The notes beneath the pieces were generated by a model. That model searched no databases. It saw nothing but the letters and a program-made list of their open reading frames with translations, and was not told where the DNA came from. Source: Ilex aquifolium (taxonomy: Eukaryota; Streptophyta; Magnoliopsida; Aquifoliales; Aquifoliaceae). From it: 64,000 nucleotides of DNA. Shown here piece after piece: positions 34,740 through 46,489 of the stretch. The DNA lies in the NCBI GenBank assembly GCA_951799425.1, contig OX637392.1, positions 40,376,593 through 40,440,592 on the forward strand, in the 5' to 3' direction. Within the stretch, counting starts at the first letter, position 1. Each line of letters starts with the position of its first letter. A program made the position numbers and the translations under genes.

Positions 34740-35581
34740 GTAAGTTTTGTCTGTTATGGTTAAACAAATTCAAATCTGGAAATAGAAACTTGATTGTTAG
34801 CCTTACTCAATACCTTATGTTTAATGTCCTAGGAACTACCATAAACTTTATATTGGTACTTCTGTTTATTGTTATCTTAACCTATAATTTTTGTAGTCGA
34901 GTTCATCTAGGTTCCACAGAATTTTAATAAGAGGAATTGTGAACAGGACATGTATATCATGTGATGTCAGTATCAAACATTCAATAGTGTGGTTCCTTTA
35001 ATTTTCATAGACGTATTGGATTGAGCTTTGAAGTTTGAACCTCTTAGACAAATTTGTTGCATTAGAGATATGGGTTGGTCTCTAAAGTAGTTTTGAGCTT
35101 CATTTAGTTGATTTTTCTTTTAAAGTTATGATCTTTGGGGCAAAGAATTTTCCTCTCTCCATTTTAGTTTTCTTAAGTCAGATTCTTCTCACTATTCAAT
35201 CAATACTGAAGTGGTTACAAATTGACTATTGGCAAGTTTGCGAGTAGCTGAGCGCAACAGGAAATGGGCCAAAGTTGCTGATGCACTGATATAATCAGGA
35301 AATATTTCCAATAGATGTGCTTCATTTCTTTACTACTTTAATTATGCATGCCATCACCACTTACAACAGATTACATTCTCATTTTTATCGTAATTCTTTT
35401 TTTGCATGTAGAAAGAAGGGTGGATTATTTGATTATACACAAAGATAACAACCGTATTTGTGTGATCTGTTTTGTGGTGGTGTATTTTGTGAGAGATTAG
35501 TCAGATTACACTTCGTAAAATTAATTTTCTCACATTGATATTGTATACTACCAAGCTCCTTAATGTATGTGTTTGCTGCAG

Positions 35582-35685
35582 CTTCCTTGACGGTTTTGTT
35601 TAAGCATGTTGGAAGCACTGAGGAACGCAGTACGGATGAAACTGAAAGCATGCGTGAGAAGGTTATATGCTATATCAGAGATAAG
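35582..35685 (+). pseudogene. API5: Captured API5 exon b
   Basis: A CAG acceptor ends at 35581 and donor GTGAGA begins at 35686. The 104 nt read 'SLTVLFKHVGSTEERSTDE' and 'MREKVICYIRDK', typical API5. No stop is present. The phase fits the exon before it and the exon after it. Confidence 0.85.
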
Positions 35686-35767
35686 GTGAGACTGGTATTG
35701 ATTATTTTTCATCCCTTTATCTTTTTTCTTTAGCCATAACTGAATTGTAAGTGGTATTGCTTTACAG

Positions 35768-35842
35768 GTGTTTCCTCTTAAAGCAGAACTATTGACACCA
35801 CAAGAGCAAATGGAGAGGCATGTAACTGATTTGGTGAAGAAA
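35768..35842 (+). pseudogene. API5: Captured API5 exon c
   Basis: A TTTACAG acceptor ends at 35767. Exactly 25 codons begin 'VFPLKAELLTPQEQMERHV' and end 'TDLVKK', with a GTATGC donor at 35843. API5 similarity stops here, so only the N-terminal middle of the gene is represented. An 82-bp intron separates it from exon b. Sense is the same as the Helitron. Confidence 0.85.
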
Positions 35843-36709
35843 GTATGCTCGAGATGCATTATATTTTGATTTGAAGCACCGCCCAAAAAAAAATGCCCAA
35901 CACCCCCCCTCCAAACAAAATAATAATAATAATACCCACACAAATACCCATCACACACAAAACAATTCGAATTTGGTTTGTTTAATGCCCCACACCCTTT
36001 CCTTCACCCACACAAAACAATTCAAATTTTGTTTAATTTGGATTTTTTGAACTTGGTTTCATTAGGTTCACTTTGAATTTGGTTTAATTAGGTTCAATTT
36101 GAATGTGGTTTGATTATGTTCAATTTGAATTCTATTATGATATGTGTATATCTAATATGATATGTGCATCCGTTAGTTTTTGGGATTATTGAAATTAGTA
36201 TTTAATTGGAACTAACTATTGGAATTAGGATTATGGGATTATTGGAATTAGTATTTGAGAGTAATTAGAATTTTTTTTGGAGTAGCTGGGAATTATGTGT
36301 TTCAATAGACTTAGTGGAGTAGCTGGGAATTTTGTCAAAACTTTTTTTGGAGTAGCTGGGAACTGTTTAGTTCTCATAACTGTCCATGGTTTGCTACTAT
36401 ATACTTAGTGAACAAATATGTCATGCTAGATATAATAAGTTATGGTTTTTTTTAATTCCTCTGTTTTTACATTGAACCCAATGCCTATTTTTAATGCCTA
36501 TTTGTTTAATTCTCATACTGTGCAGCTATATGGTTTCTCATGTTTTACATTGAACCCAATGCCTATTTTTAATGCCTATGTGTTTCTTTGTATGCTTCTT
36601 TTGGATTGTCTCTTCTCTGTACACTATAACATGTAAAGTCATGAGCTTTTATCTTGCATGTTTGAGCAAGTATAAGAATCTTATGTTCTGGTGAAGAATG
36701 GATAATATT
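35843..36709. other. Helitron interior: short tandem duplications
   Basis: No gene was found. Repeated pieces include 'ggttcaatttgaat' variants (36040-36130), 'ggagtagctgggaa' three times (36281-36363), and a duplicated 'attgaacccaatgcctattt' (36473 and 36545, about 72 bp apart). Confidence 0.5.
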
Positions 36710-37149
36710 TAGTGTTGTAGAGCAAGGTTATGTTAATTTAGGAATTAATTTACTGGGAGTTGAATTGTTAGTTGAAATTTGGTTATAGTTCTATAATGAG
36801 TTGCTCTTGCATTGCCTATTTGGACTGAAGATGATTGATCTGGGAAGATTACACTAAGGATTGTGTTTGAAACAAATATGACTTCATTTGTGTATCTTTT
36901 TTTCTCATTTGTTTGTTCATTTTACCTAACATTTTCATGTAATCTATCTTTCTAAGGCTAATTTTTGTTGTTGCCATGATCATATGTTGGTTAGCAAGGT
37001 GGAGCTATGGTTAGCAAGGCCAAGCACACAGTGTCCATTCTTTGTTGTCTTGGGTAGAGCTATGTTTTGCTTGCTAGCAAGTAGCACCTACCATTAAAAT
37101 TGGTAAATTTAGCTTTTAACTCTGGTTAGAACCTTGCTCTACAACACTA
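36710..37149. mobile_element. MITE inside the Helitron (440 bp)
   Basis: The ends TAGTGTTGTAGAGCAAGGTT and its exact reverse complement, AACCTTGCTCTACAACACTA, form a perfect 20-bp terminal inverted repeat. The interior is non-coding with repeated 'gctatggttagcaagg'-like pieces. No clear target duplication was found; the TAGTGTTG start is compatible with hAT but not proof. Confidence 0.6.
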
Positions 37150-37242
37150 CATTCATGAATCAGTTTGAATTTAAAGCTAATAGTATTAATTATTCTTGAT
37201 CCATTGAACTGTTTTTTTTTTAGAATTGTTTTTCCCTTTTAG

Positions 37243-37284
37243 GTGTTTAATGAATTGCGTGATTACGATGATCCGGTCACTGAG
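37243..37284 (+). pseudogene. Exon-like block of unidentified origin in the Helitron
   Basis: Between 'ccttttag' and 'gtaaca' lie 14 open codons reading 'VFNELRDYDDPVTE'. The acceptor and donor context and absence of stops suggest a captured exon from a second gene. The peptide is too short for me to identify. A weaker candidate lies at about 39818-39870 ('VIELAEKIMEYY'). Confidence 0.35.
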
Positions 37285-40200
37285 GTAACAATGTTCTTTG
37301 CTATTGATGTTTTTCCTTTAGGTATTCTTTCAATGACCATTATTTAACTGACGCACATAAGTAGCAGTATTCTGCATACATTTCAACTCATGGATAGAGC
37401 ATAAAGACACCACACATACACAACACAGAGTGCAAACACGCAGTTGGCACACACAACCCAACACAACACACGCACAAGACAGAGCACGAACACATAGACA
37501 ACAAGCTCACAAAAACCTCTTCATATCTCCATCACTCTCTCTTTCTTGATGCATGCTAGGTGTTCGAGAGACGAAAAAAATAGAGGGGTTCTCATATCTT
37601 CAAATTCACTAAGGTAATTGATTTTGTGCCAAAGTTCCCCTTTCCCTCCCCCTTCGGTACTGGTGCTCACACAACACTCATACACTTACATATTTTGTGG
37701 GTTTTCAGATGTTTGCAAAAGAGTGAACCTAATCTTCTCTTTTTGTGGTTGTGATTTCAGCTAAGTGCTGCCCAAGAAAACTAAATGCAAGAAGTTTAGG
37801 GGCTTATTGGTTAGACTTTGCTATTCTTTATTTTCCTATGGATGTATACTCATTTAGGATTTTTCATAACTTTCATAAACTCATTTATTGAAACCTCTAA
37901 AGTGTGTGCATTCAAAGGTTTCAAATTTTTATTTTCGTAGTTTTTTTATTTTCAAAATATTCGAATGGTGATTCCATTATTATGTGATGGTGGTGAAGAT
38001 TGGATAATATTGGAGAAAGGTGTTGATTGATCTCCTCATAACTACTTTCTTGAGTTTGTCGTCATTAGTTATCAAATGTTCAAGTCCTTGGTATTAACGC
38101 CTCCACCCTTTACCTTTTATGCATACTATGTGGTTGACAAAATGTCAACGAGAAGAAATATGATTCTTGACAAAAGCTGAAACTAGAAACCAACACCTTG
38201 CATTCTAGGTTGTCGATGAAATGTCTGAGTGAAGAAAAAAATACCATTTTTCATTTTCTGGGTTTTAATGTTTCTTGCTTCCTTATTTTAGCACAATAGA
38301 CACTCACATGATTTATGCATGTTGTGTATAAAAATGGGTGGCGATAAAATTATTCTTACTCCAATAATTGTTGGGTTGCCCGTCAAAGACTCAAACATAG
38401 AAACCCGTAAGTAACCTTACTCTTTGATCTTGATCAACCAAAAAAAAAAAACTTACTCTTTTATATGATTTGTCAATGTGAGTTTGAAATTAATTTTTTT
38501 TGGGTGGTTGAATATGTTGGGCTTCAAAGTGCATGTGAGCGTGTATTTTAAATTAGTGTGAATCTTTATTTTTCAGGTAATTTTTTTTTTTTTCAAAACT
38601 TCAAAGAAAATTGCAACTGGTATGCTAACTTTGAATGGCTTTGGCATTCACAAGGAGTCTTACAACCAAATGAAGTTCATACTTTGATTATGGAAGGAAT
38701 TGTATTTCAGTTGATGAGTTGAGAAGTCGTATTCGTGGGTGAGATTTCCTTACGCTTGGCTTTTCGCATTACAAGTTTTCGCATTACAATATTTTTGCAA
38801 ATACTATTTTCTACAGTAGCTATACCTTACTTTGATCATTCTTTGTTGATATCTTATTGATTTAGTTTGATTCTCTAGCATGGTGTTTTTCTACTATATT
38901 TGAATTTTGATAAAATTTAATTTTTTTAGATGTACTTTGTTGTATTAAATGGTGAGCTTTGCAATAACACTTGGTGGTTTTGTGTATAAGCATTATCTTG
39001 CATTTAGCGAGTGTGGAAGATGGGTACGACATTCAATCCATGATCAATAGCTAGACTTTGATAAATATGGCTTGGAAGGGCATTTTGGTGGCCTACATTT
39101 CTATGTAGTGGATTGATATTTGTTAGTATAATATGTGTCGCATGAAATATCTCAATGGGTGGATTGATAATCATTACGCTAAAATTTGTTGGATTCAAAT
39201 TGTTATGCTATATAAGGAGTATGCTAATATTAGTAAGTATAATGGTTTCTGTTTGGTTATGCAATAATTTGTATTGGGCAATGCAATGGTTTGTGTTGGA
39301 CAATGATACATACAATTAGATATAACAAGAGTTACATTGATTTCAATTTCTTTAATTAAAACAAATGAAGGAAAACTTATTTCAAATTGAATGGTTTTTT
39401 AAAGTTACAAAGTGTCTTTAAGTACGCGTTATTACTAGACAAAATTACTATCAAGATTCTTATCTTTTACTCAGTTATTTCTTTGAAGTCTCTCTCATAA
39501 ATTTGTGTTATATCTATTAAAGGAGTTGACCCAAACCCAAGCATCAAATAAATCATTTTGGTAGGCAGATGTGTTGTGTTATAAACTGAAACTCTTATCA
39601 TTCATAGAACTAACTTTTATGTTGAATATTGAAGGTGGAAGCTACCAATTTTTTGCACAGAATTTCGAAATTAAGGGAAATTCTTGGAGGTATTTTTTTA
39701 TATTGCATTGCATTGCATTTCCTTTTTTTTTTTTTTTTACGCTTCTCCATAATATTTTGAGGTCTCTATGAGCTTATAAGATAGAATTTGTGTTGGGTTC
39801 TTTTCATTTGAACAGGTAATTGAATTGGCTGAGAAAATTATGGAGTACTATAGTGTAGATTTGTTATAACCAATAGCTTATTTATATTTGCTATGTGATT
39901 TGAAGAAATTACACAACTATATCGAAGTAGGCGAGGAAATCCACACAACATGGTCTGCTGGGAAGAAATGGCACACCCTAGGAGTCCTCATGTTTGAGGT
40001 TATTTATATTTTTAAGAATCTTATGATCTGTCTGTCACTTTTACAAGTATGGATATAGTTGCTTGTGTAGGAAGAATGGTGTTGTGGTAATTGGTACATA
40101 GTTGGATTTCAATGTGCATATGACATGATTTGATTATGATTATGAAATATATAAGTTTTGTAGACAGGTTGATGTATTTGTGGCATCATATTTTCAGAAG

Positions 40201-40350
40201 ACACTCTGCCGAAAAATTGAAAGTTTCTTATAGAGTTTTATATTTTGACTCTTTTTATTTCACTAAAGTCGTGACATTAAAAATAACCAAACGATTTTCA
40301 GCTTAATGCATATTTATATTTATTGTTTGATTATTTCGTGTTTAAGAACT
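37285..40350. other. Helitron interior without a recognised gene
   Basis: AT-rich sequence with a CA-rich leader-like stretch at about 37400-37560 and several T runs. No Rep, helicase, RPA or other domain was recognised on either strand. Confidence 0.4.
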
Positions 40351-40461
40351 ATGTACAGTGCCTTCAGACACGTGATATAGGTCGAGTTTAGGCTTTCAGT
40401 TTAGTACGTGTCCGAGTTCAGTGTTTGATTATTTTGCGTTCAAATTCAATGTTCGATTTTT

Positions 40462-40500
40462 TTTAGTTGCACCGTGCCTTCAGGCACGGGTTATCCCTAG
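40462..40500 (+). other. Helitron 3' terminal hairpin and CTAG end
   Basis: CCGTGCCT-TC-AGGCACGG is a perfect 8-bp stem with a 2-nt loop. 'gttatcc' and CTAG follow, then the host T. This is the termination signal for rolling-circle transposition. A diverged copy, GTGCCTTCAGACAC, lies about 110 bp upstream at about 40360-40373. Confidence 0.8.
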
Positions 40501-40690
40501 TATATATATATATATATATATATATTGTGTGTTGTGTGTGATGGGTGTGTTTCCTGGTGATGTGTGTGTATATTGTAATAATGTATGTGTGTGTGTATAT
40601 ATATATATATATATTGTGTGTGTTGTGTGTGATGGGTGTGTTTCCTGGTAATGTGTGTGTGTATATATATATATCTATGTGTGTAATGTA
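40501..40690. repeat. TA/TG microsatellite with a duplicated approximately 100-bp block
   Basis: (TA)n, then 'ttgtgtgttgtgtgtgatgg', 'gtgtgtttcctggt' and 'gatgtgtgtg' occur twice in succession (about 40501-40580 and 40598-40660). It continues the 'gtgtgt...catacata' tract left of the Helitron, confirming that the Helitron entered a microsatellite. Confidence 0.75.
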
Positions 40691-41629
40691 TATAAGGGTC
40701 ATCGATATATTTTTTAGATAAAGATCATCAATATATTTTTTTAGATAAAAGTCATTGATATATTTTTTTTTATATTGATTTTATTTTTGATGAAGATTAT
40801 TGAATATGTTTGGTTTATTTTAAAATTTGGTTTATTGTATTTTTTTATGAAATTGTCAATCTAAAAGTAACTTTCTTATATTTTTTTATTAATTTTTGAA
40901 TTATTGTTCAAACATATATTTAGACTATCCAAACAGGTTTTACTATTTTCTATTTTGTAAAATTGTTTTTGAAATCATCTAATCAAACAAGTTTTTCATC
41001 TCAGAAAACATCAAAATACATTTTCTTAAAACTCTTCTAAAAAACTGTTTTCGAATACTATTTTTTGAAACACAAACCAAACAAACCCCAAATCTCCATT
41101 CTAAGTACTCTGGTCCTTTGTTGTTTACTTTTACTCTATTTTCCACTATTCCATTGGTTGTGTTGTTTGCACCTATATCCTTGGACTCTTAAACCTAGAC
41201 TGCTGTCAGAGTTCCATTCCACCTCTTTGCTTCTTTCTGTGGGTCATCAGCTATTGTTCTTGCTTTTGGTCTCAAATTTCCTTAAAAAATTCCTTCCTTA
41301 TTGTTAATTTAGAGGTGAATCCTTGCCAAGTCACAGTAATGGGCCATGAAAAATTCCAAGCTCTGGGGTTTTCTTTGTCGTTAGTGATAAGGAAACTGCT
41401 GCTCAAGCAATGATGCTCAAGCTGGGAAAGCTTGCCAACTAGCAGCTAGCTGTTTAATCCCCCATGCTGATAGAGTAGGCCTACTGCCAGTGATAAGACA
41501 ACTCCTAACACACCAGATTTACCTAGGATTGGAATACTGAATTCAAATTCTAATTTACCTAGGGAACATACGATCTACATGAGATCATGTCTCTATTTCG
41601 AACCCTCTACCACGAATAAGTTTGGAATT

Positions 41630-43519
41630 ATTTTTGTGAGTGAGTATTAGGAGTTTGAATTGGTCAATTAGTTAGGGATATAGTATTGATAAGTTTCTTT
41701 GGTAGTTATATGGATAATGGATTTAGTAGTTATCTTAAGTTTTTATCTTTTCTATTTAAAAGACTTTACAATTAATGAAAAAGTATCGGATATTTGTAAT
41801 AAATTTTTTTTATAAAAGGTTTAGATGGTCAAGTTCTTCTCGAAATGAATCAACGGAGGTTTCTGCCACTCTCAAAGCTAGTCTCTTTCTCTTAATTCTA
41901 TTTTTTTTTTTTTTATCTAAATTTTTCAAAATCTTGCACGTGAAAATTGGTATCAAAGCCGACGATCTTATTAATAGCTACATCATTAATAATTTTAAAG
42001 TTGATCCATGATATTTCCAAAAATCGTTCAACAAATTGATTGAGGAAAGTCAACCCATGCTAGAAGAATTCATCAGGGTTCTTCAAATTCTTCAAGAAGT
42101 CAACCAACATCATGAAACAACTAATCAAGAAAAAAGTTGCATTGTTGATGAGGAAAAATCGGAAGTTATTGAGGAGGCATCAATCAAAGTGATTGTCAAC
42201 TAGGGCGTCCATGGGCCGGGCAGGGTTAGGCCCGCGAAATTTTTTTCGGGTCGGGCCTGGATAGTATAGATCTAAATCCTTACCTAAGTGAGTTATCGGT
42301 CGGGTCGGATTCGAGTCGGGGCGGGTTTTGAGTAGGAGTAGGGGTAGGCTACTCGCGAGTCTATTGGGCGGGCCTGCTCGCGGGCTTTTTTATATACAAC
42401 TTCATTTAAAAATAATGAATATTTTTGTAACTTAATATTTATGTAAATTATATTTTTGAATCAAAAGTTGAGTCAAAATGAATAAAAATAAAATAATGAA
42501 TAATTTTATTTTTGATTAGGGGATGAACTATATCCAATAGAATGAATACATATCAACTAGGTTGACACCTACTTACTTTATTATTTGCATTACTCTATCG
42601 ATCCTTTAAAACTTGTATGTTTAATACATGCAAAAGAAAATAATACATTATTTATAGTATTTAAATTTTTAAAATTTTCAAATTCCGATATTGGGAGACT
42701 TATTTCAAAGTTTTAAATTTAATGATCTAAAAGTATAATTTTTTTTTAAATGAAGGGTGGGCGGGCAAGCTCTTGGGCCAGATTTTAACGGGTTTTTTTA
42801 GGCAGGCTATTGGGCCGGACTTCGAGCCTGGTAATGGGTTTAGGGGCAAACCCAAACCCTCTTTTTAAAGATATTAGACTTGGGCTCGGGCGGATCTATC
42901 GGGTTTCAGACCTATTTTTTTGAGCCGAGTAACGGGACCTGTAAGTAACCAGCTCATGAACACCCCTATTATCAACAATAGAGCAAGTGAATAAAAAGTT
43001 TCAATGATTTGAAGATTAACATTACAAGCCAGATAAAGACAAAATATTTTACCTTTTTTAAAGTTGAAAATAGGGATCAAGTTGACTCTTATGAAGACAT
43101 GGAAGTGGGGTTGGCCTCCTCGACATTTTACGTGATCAATTAAAAAAAAAAACTTTGGGGACAATTTTTAAGGGAGAAGGATTGTTATGCGCCTATTTTT
43201 TATATTTCTGTAAGTTAGTATTAGGAGTTTGAATTGGTCAATTAGTTAGTGATATAATAATATTAATAAATTTCTTTGGTAGTTATCTGGGTATGGATTC
43301 AGTAGTTTTTTTGAGTTCTTATGTCTTCTATTTAAAATACCTTACGATTAATAAAAAAAAATCAGATATTTGTTATAAATTTTTCTTGTATATGGTTTGG
43401 AGGGTCAGGTTCCCTCGAAATGAACCAACAGAGATTTTCACCACCCTCGAAGCGGATCTCTTTCTCCTAATTCTATTTTTTTTTATTTTTTAAATTCTTT
43501 GAAATCGTCCACGTAACAC
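41630..43519 (+). mobile_element. Old non-coding LTR element (TRIM/LARD-like)
   Basis: Two similar segments, about 41630-41946 and 43195-43519, share 'attaggagtttgaattggtc', 'ttctttggtagttat' and 'tcgaaatgaa' in order and look like diverged LTRs. The left one is followed by a primer-site-like TGGTATCAAAGC (about 41949), and the right one is preceded by a purine tract 'aagggagaagga'. Without the MITE at 42201-42968 the interior is under 500 bp and encodes no recognisable domain. The exact 5' LTR start was not resolved. Confidence 0.6.
42201..42968. mobile_element. hAT MITE inside the small LTR element (768 bp)
   Basis: The element starts TAGGGCGTCCATGGGC and in complement ends TAGGGGTGTTCATGAGC. 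The flanks TTGTCAAC (42193-42200) and TTATCAAC (42969-42976) are an 8-bp duplication with one change. Interior G/C-rich subterminal stretches ('gggccgggcagggttaggcc', 'ggcgggcaagctcttgggcc') are repeated in inverse sense. No transposase frame is present. Confidence 0.75.
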
Positions 43520-45373
43520 AAGCCACCGGAAACAAATTGTGCGAGAATGACTCAAGTGCGGCAGCATGAATCATGACATTCAATGATGGGGTGTTGATCT
43601 TCAGATACATCTAATTTGGAAACATGTTTTTGTGACCCGCGAGATCAACTACCTGCACAATTGCACATTGAGCATTCTTTAAGCATCTAAAACAAGCAAG
43701 TTGTAGAAGTGCAATAGAAAAATATTCATAGCCATATTTACAATTGAAAGTGATACAGATCTACATGCCAAGAATTTCTAGAATTTGATCGAGCGTGTGT
43801 GACTTCTTTCCTTTTTCAGAAGAACAATATTAATTTTATTATTATAATAAGAACAATCATAATATTTGGTATTTTATCAGTATTGATATCAATGCATATA
43901 TACAACATTGTAGTTGTCTTAATAATCACAAATATTGCAATAATCTAGGTACAATAAGTTGTTTTCAGTTATATTACTTATAGAAGCCAATATCCTTTGC
44001 CCCCATCAAAGTTTCAAACTTCGTTATCTCAACTTCATTGTCTACAATCGTTACCAAAGCAATTGCATGAGATCAATGTTACTTGAATCGTGGGTCGTTT
44101 TGGTATGTGGTATGTGGTACGGGTATAAGTATATGGTACGACACTTTCTTAGGTACGTAGTACGATGGAGGTAAATTTAATTGGTACGGTATTTTGGGTC
44201 GCAATTCGTTTTGAAACTCTTATGCATATTGTTTTTAACATTATATATACAGAACATTCAGAAACACAAAGTTAGTTACTATTTATCTTATAGTTGTGCT
44301 TGATTTTCTATTATCTAAAACAATATAAAATTATAAATCTATATAAATGTAGTTAATTAATATGTATTTTATATTTGTACTGCATGTTCTAAAGAGAATT
44401 GATTTAGGATTAGTATATCAATTTGTGATCGTCTATTTTGTTGATTTGGATCGCGAACCTACCACGTTTGGGATCGATGTATCCAGATCGTGGATCGTTA
44501 AGGGTTTAATGAATTGTGATAACCATGCATAAGATACTCCACCACACCTACTGCATATTTGATTATCTCAAGTGTTCAATATACTCTGAAGCCCATCCAG
44601 ATTGAAAAGGAATTTGGATCAACTGGATAGCACCAACCGATCAACTTGGCAAACCTATCCAGATCTAATTTTCGAGGAGGACTGATATGGGGTTTTAGTT
44701 GACTTGCTTTTTGCTGAGATTATTGGAGTGAGGTGGGTCCACTATTTACAACTGCCCAGGTTGAGTGGAGTACCTTTCACCCAATTTCTTCTGGAAGGGA
44801 CAGATGGCTAGTGCCTCGGGAGCTAACCAATACCATAAAGAGTAACAGGAATGTAAGTGTACTTAGCTTCTAAGCATTTTTCAAATACCAGACTTCAGTC
44901 GCTTTCCTGCTTGAGGAAAGGGGTGTCGAGCTTGCTTGACTAATACCCTAAAGAGTAACAGTAATGGTGGTGTACTTTTAAGACAAAGGTGCTCTCTAAG
45001 GCTTTCCAGCGCCAGAAACATACTTAGCCAAGGGCGGAGGGAGGCATGCGCCAGAGTGGTCAAGTGCCTCCCTCAAAAAAAAAAAATTTATTAGTTATGT
45101 ATATATATTATATATTTGTATAATATATTATTTGTGTCCACCCAAAACCAAAAATAAAAATACTAAGCCCACATTATCTATTTGAAAGAATTAAAAAAAT
45201 TAAGCCCATTTAAAACAAAAAAAATTTGAGCCCATCACTATCTACCTAAACTTATTAAAAAATCAAATCTATGACCTATCACAATCCACTCAAACCTATT
45301 AAAAAATAAAACTTTTGACCCACCATTAAAAAATAAAATTTTGGCTTACTTGACAGACATCACCTAACCCTTA
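43520..45373. other. Unassigned region
   Basis: No gene was recognised. A short duplication at 44830-44990 repeats 'taaagagtaacag(g/t)aatg' with flanking text. 'gtatgtggtatgtggtacgg' near 44104 is a local repeat. 'aagggcggagggaggc' near 45032 resembles MITE ends, but no partner was confirmed. Confidence 0.35.
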
Positions 45374-46489
45374 TATAGGGAAATTTGGAGGTCGGTCCCC
45401 CTATATGGACTTGTTTGGACTTAAGTCCGTTAAAGAAACTTATTTATTATGAAGTCCGTTTTTTGTCAATTTTACCATACTATCTCTTTCCTTTAGAAGT
45501 GAAATAAAACTAAAAATTAAAAACTCTTAAATTTTAGAAGTTTGACTAACATTAAAATCTTTTCTCTCTCATATCTATCTATACCCATATATAAGTTAAG
45601 ATTTAATATATATATATATATATATATATAACATTAAAAAATAAAAAATAGTAACATTCAAATACAAAAAAAAGTTATCATTTAGACACAAAAAATAATA
45701 CATTTAAACAAAAAAAAATAGTAACATTTAAACATAAAAAAAATTGAAACATTCAATATTAATATTTTTAAAAAATAACAATAGTAACATGCTTAACAAA
45801 AACTGTAACATACTTAACAATAATTATTTCTCTTAAATTCAAACGCAAAAAATAGTACCATTCAAACACAAAAAATAGTAATATTCAAAAACAAAAAAAA
45901 TAGTAACATTGAATATTAATATTTAGGAAAATAATAGTAGTAACATGCTCAACAAAAACGGTAACATACTCAAAATAATAGTAACATGAATAATAACATA
46001 CTCAACAAAAGCAGTAACATGAACAGTAACATAATAAAAAAAATAGTAACATGAAACATTCAATTTAACAAATTAACCCCCACGAAAAATACCACAAATT
46101 ACAAAAAAAAAAAAATTAACAAGGACCAGAGATTTTCATCCGTTACCCACAAAATTGACATAATTCATAGAAAATTAAAAAATGAACATTGAAGAAACAA
46201 CGCCACTAGTTGGTCGGAGAGAGAGAGCTATGAATTTGAATTTTAAATTTATGATGGAGATTTTATTGGCATATTTTAATTGACATTGAATTAAGGGATA
46301 ACTATATCCAAAATAGAAAATTAATTTAACCTCCTTTCAAGGAATGGTATTTTTGAGATAAAAAAAAAAAAGTGGACTGAAGTCATTACATATAATTTTA
46401 AACATGTACTTAGCTCCTTATAAGTTTCCTTGCAGGACTTATCTCCAAACAAGTACATCTAGGGGGACTCACTTCTAATTTTCACTATA
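45374..46489. mobile_element. Element with long terminal inverted repeats and internal minisatellite
   Basis: The left arm ('tccccctatatggacttgtt', 'taagtcc', 'gaaacttat') is matched in complement by the right arm ('tccccctagatgtacttgtt', 'taagtcc', 'gaaacttat') over about 75 bp. The interior holds repeated 'aaaaatagtaacattcaaac' units (about 45640-46060) and a TA tract (about 45608-45632). No transposase was found. The target duplication is unclear; ends near 'tatag' are chosen from arm alignment. Confidence 0.6.

Larger units (their letters stand above)
32574..40500 (+). mobile_element. Non-autonomous Helitron with captured API5 exons (7.9 kb)
   Basis: The 5' end is TCTATAATATAAAAC preceded by A (32573). 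The 3' end is the hairpin CCGTGCCTTCAGGCACGG, then 'gttatcc', then CTAG followed by T (40501). TC start, hairpin, CTAG end and insertion between A and T without target duplication are the Helitron definition. It went into a 'catacata/tatata' stretch. No Rep/helicase frame was found, so it depends on other Helitrons. Inside are three API5 exons, an unidentified exon-like block at 37243-37284, CA/CT-rich leader-like stretches and a MITE. Rolling-circle transposons commonly capture gene pieces this way. Confidence 0.82.
32054..41089. mobile_element. Possible TIR element split by the Helitron
   Basis: The left segment starts GGGCATGTTTGGTTTG and continues 'ttttcaaaaactg'. The complement of the right segment starts GGGGTTTGTTTGGTTTG and continues 'tgtttcaaaaaata'. 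These look like terminal inverted repeats of a MITE-type element; without the Helitron the element would be about 1.1 kb. No clear target duplication is seen, and 'gtttggttt' ends are common in plants, so the pairing is tentative. Confidence 0.35.

Noticed and set aside
40421-40702. Frames over the TA/TG microsatellite
   Set aside because: Dinucleotide repeats open the frames; there is no gene.
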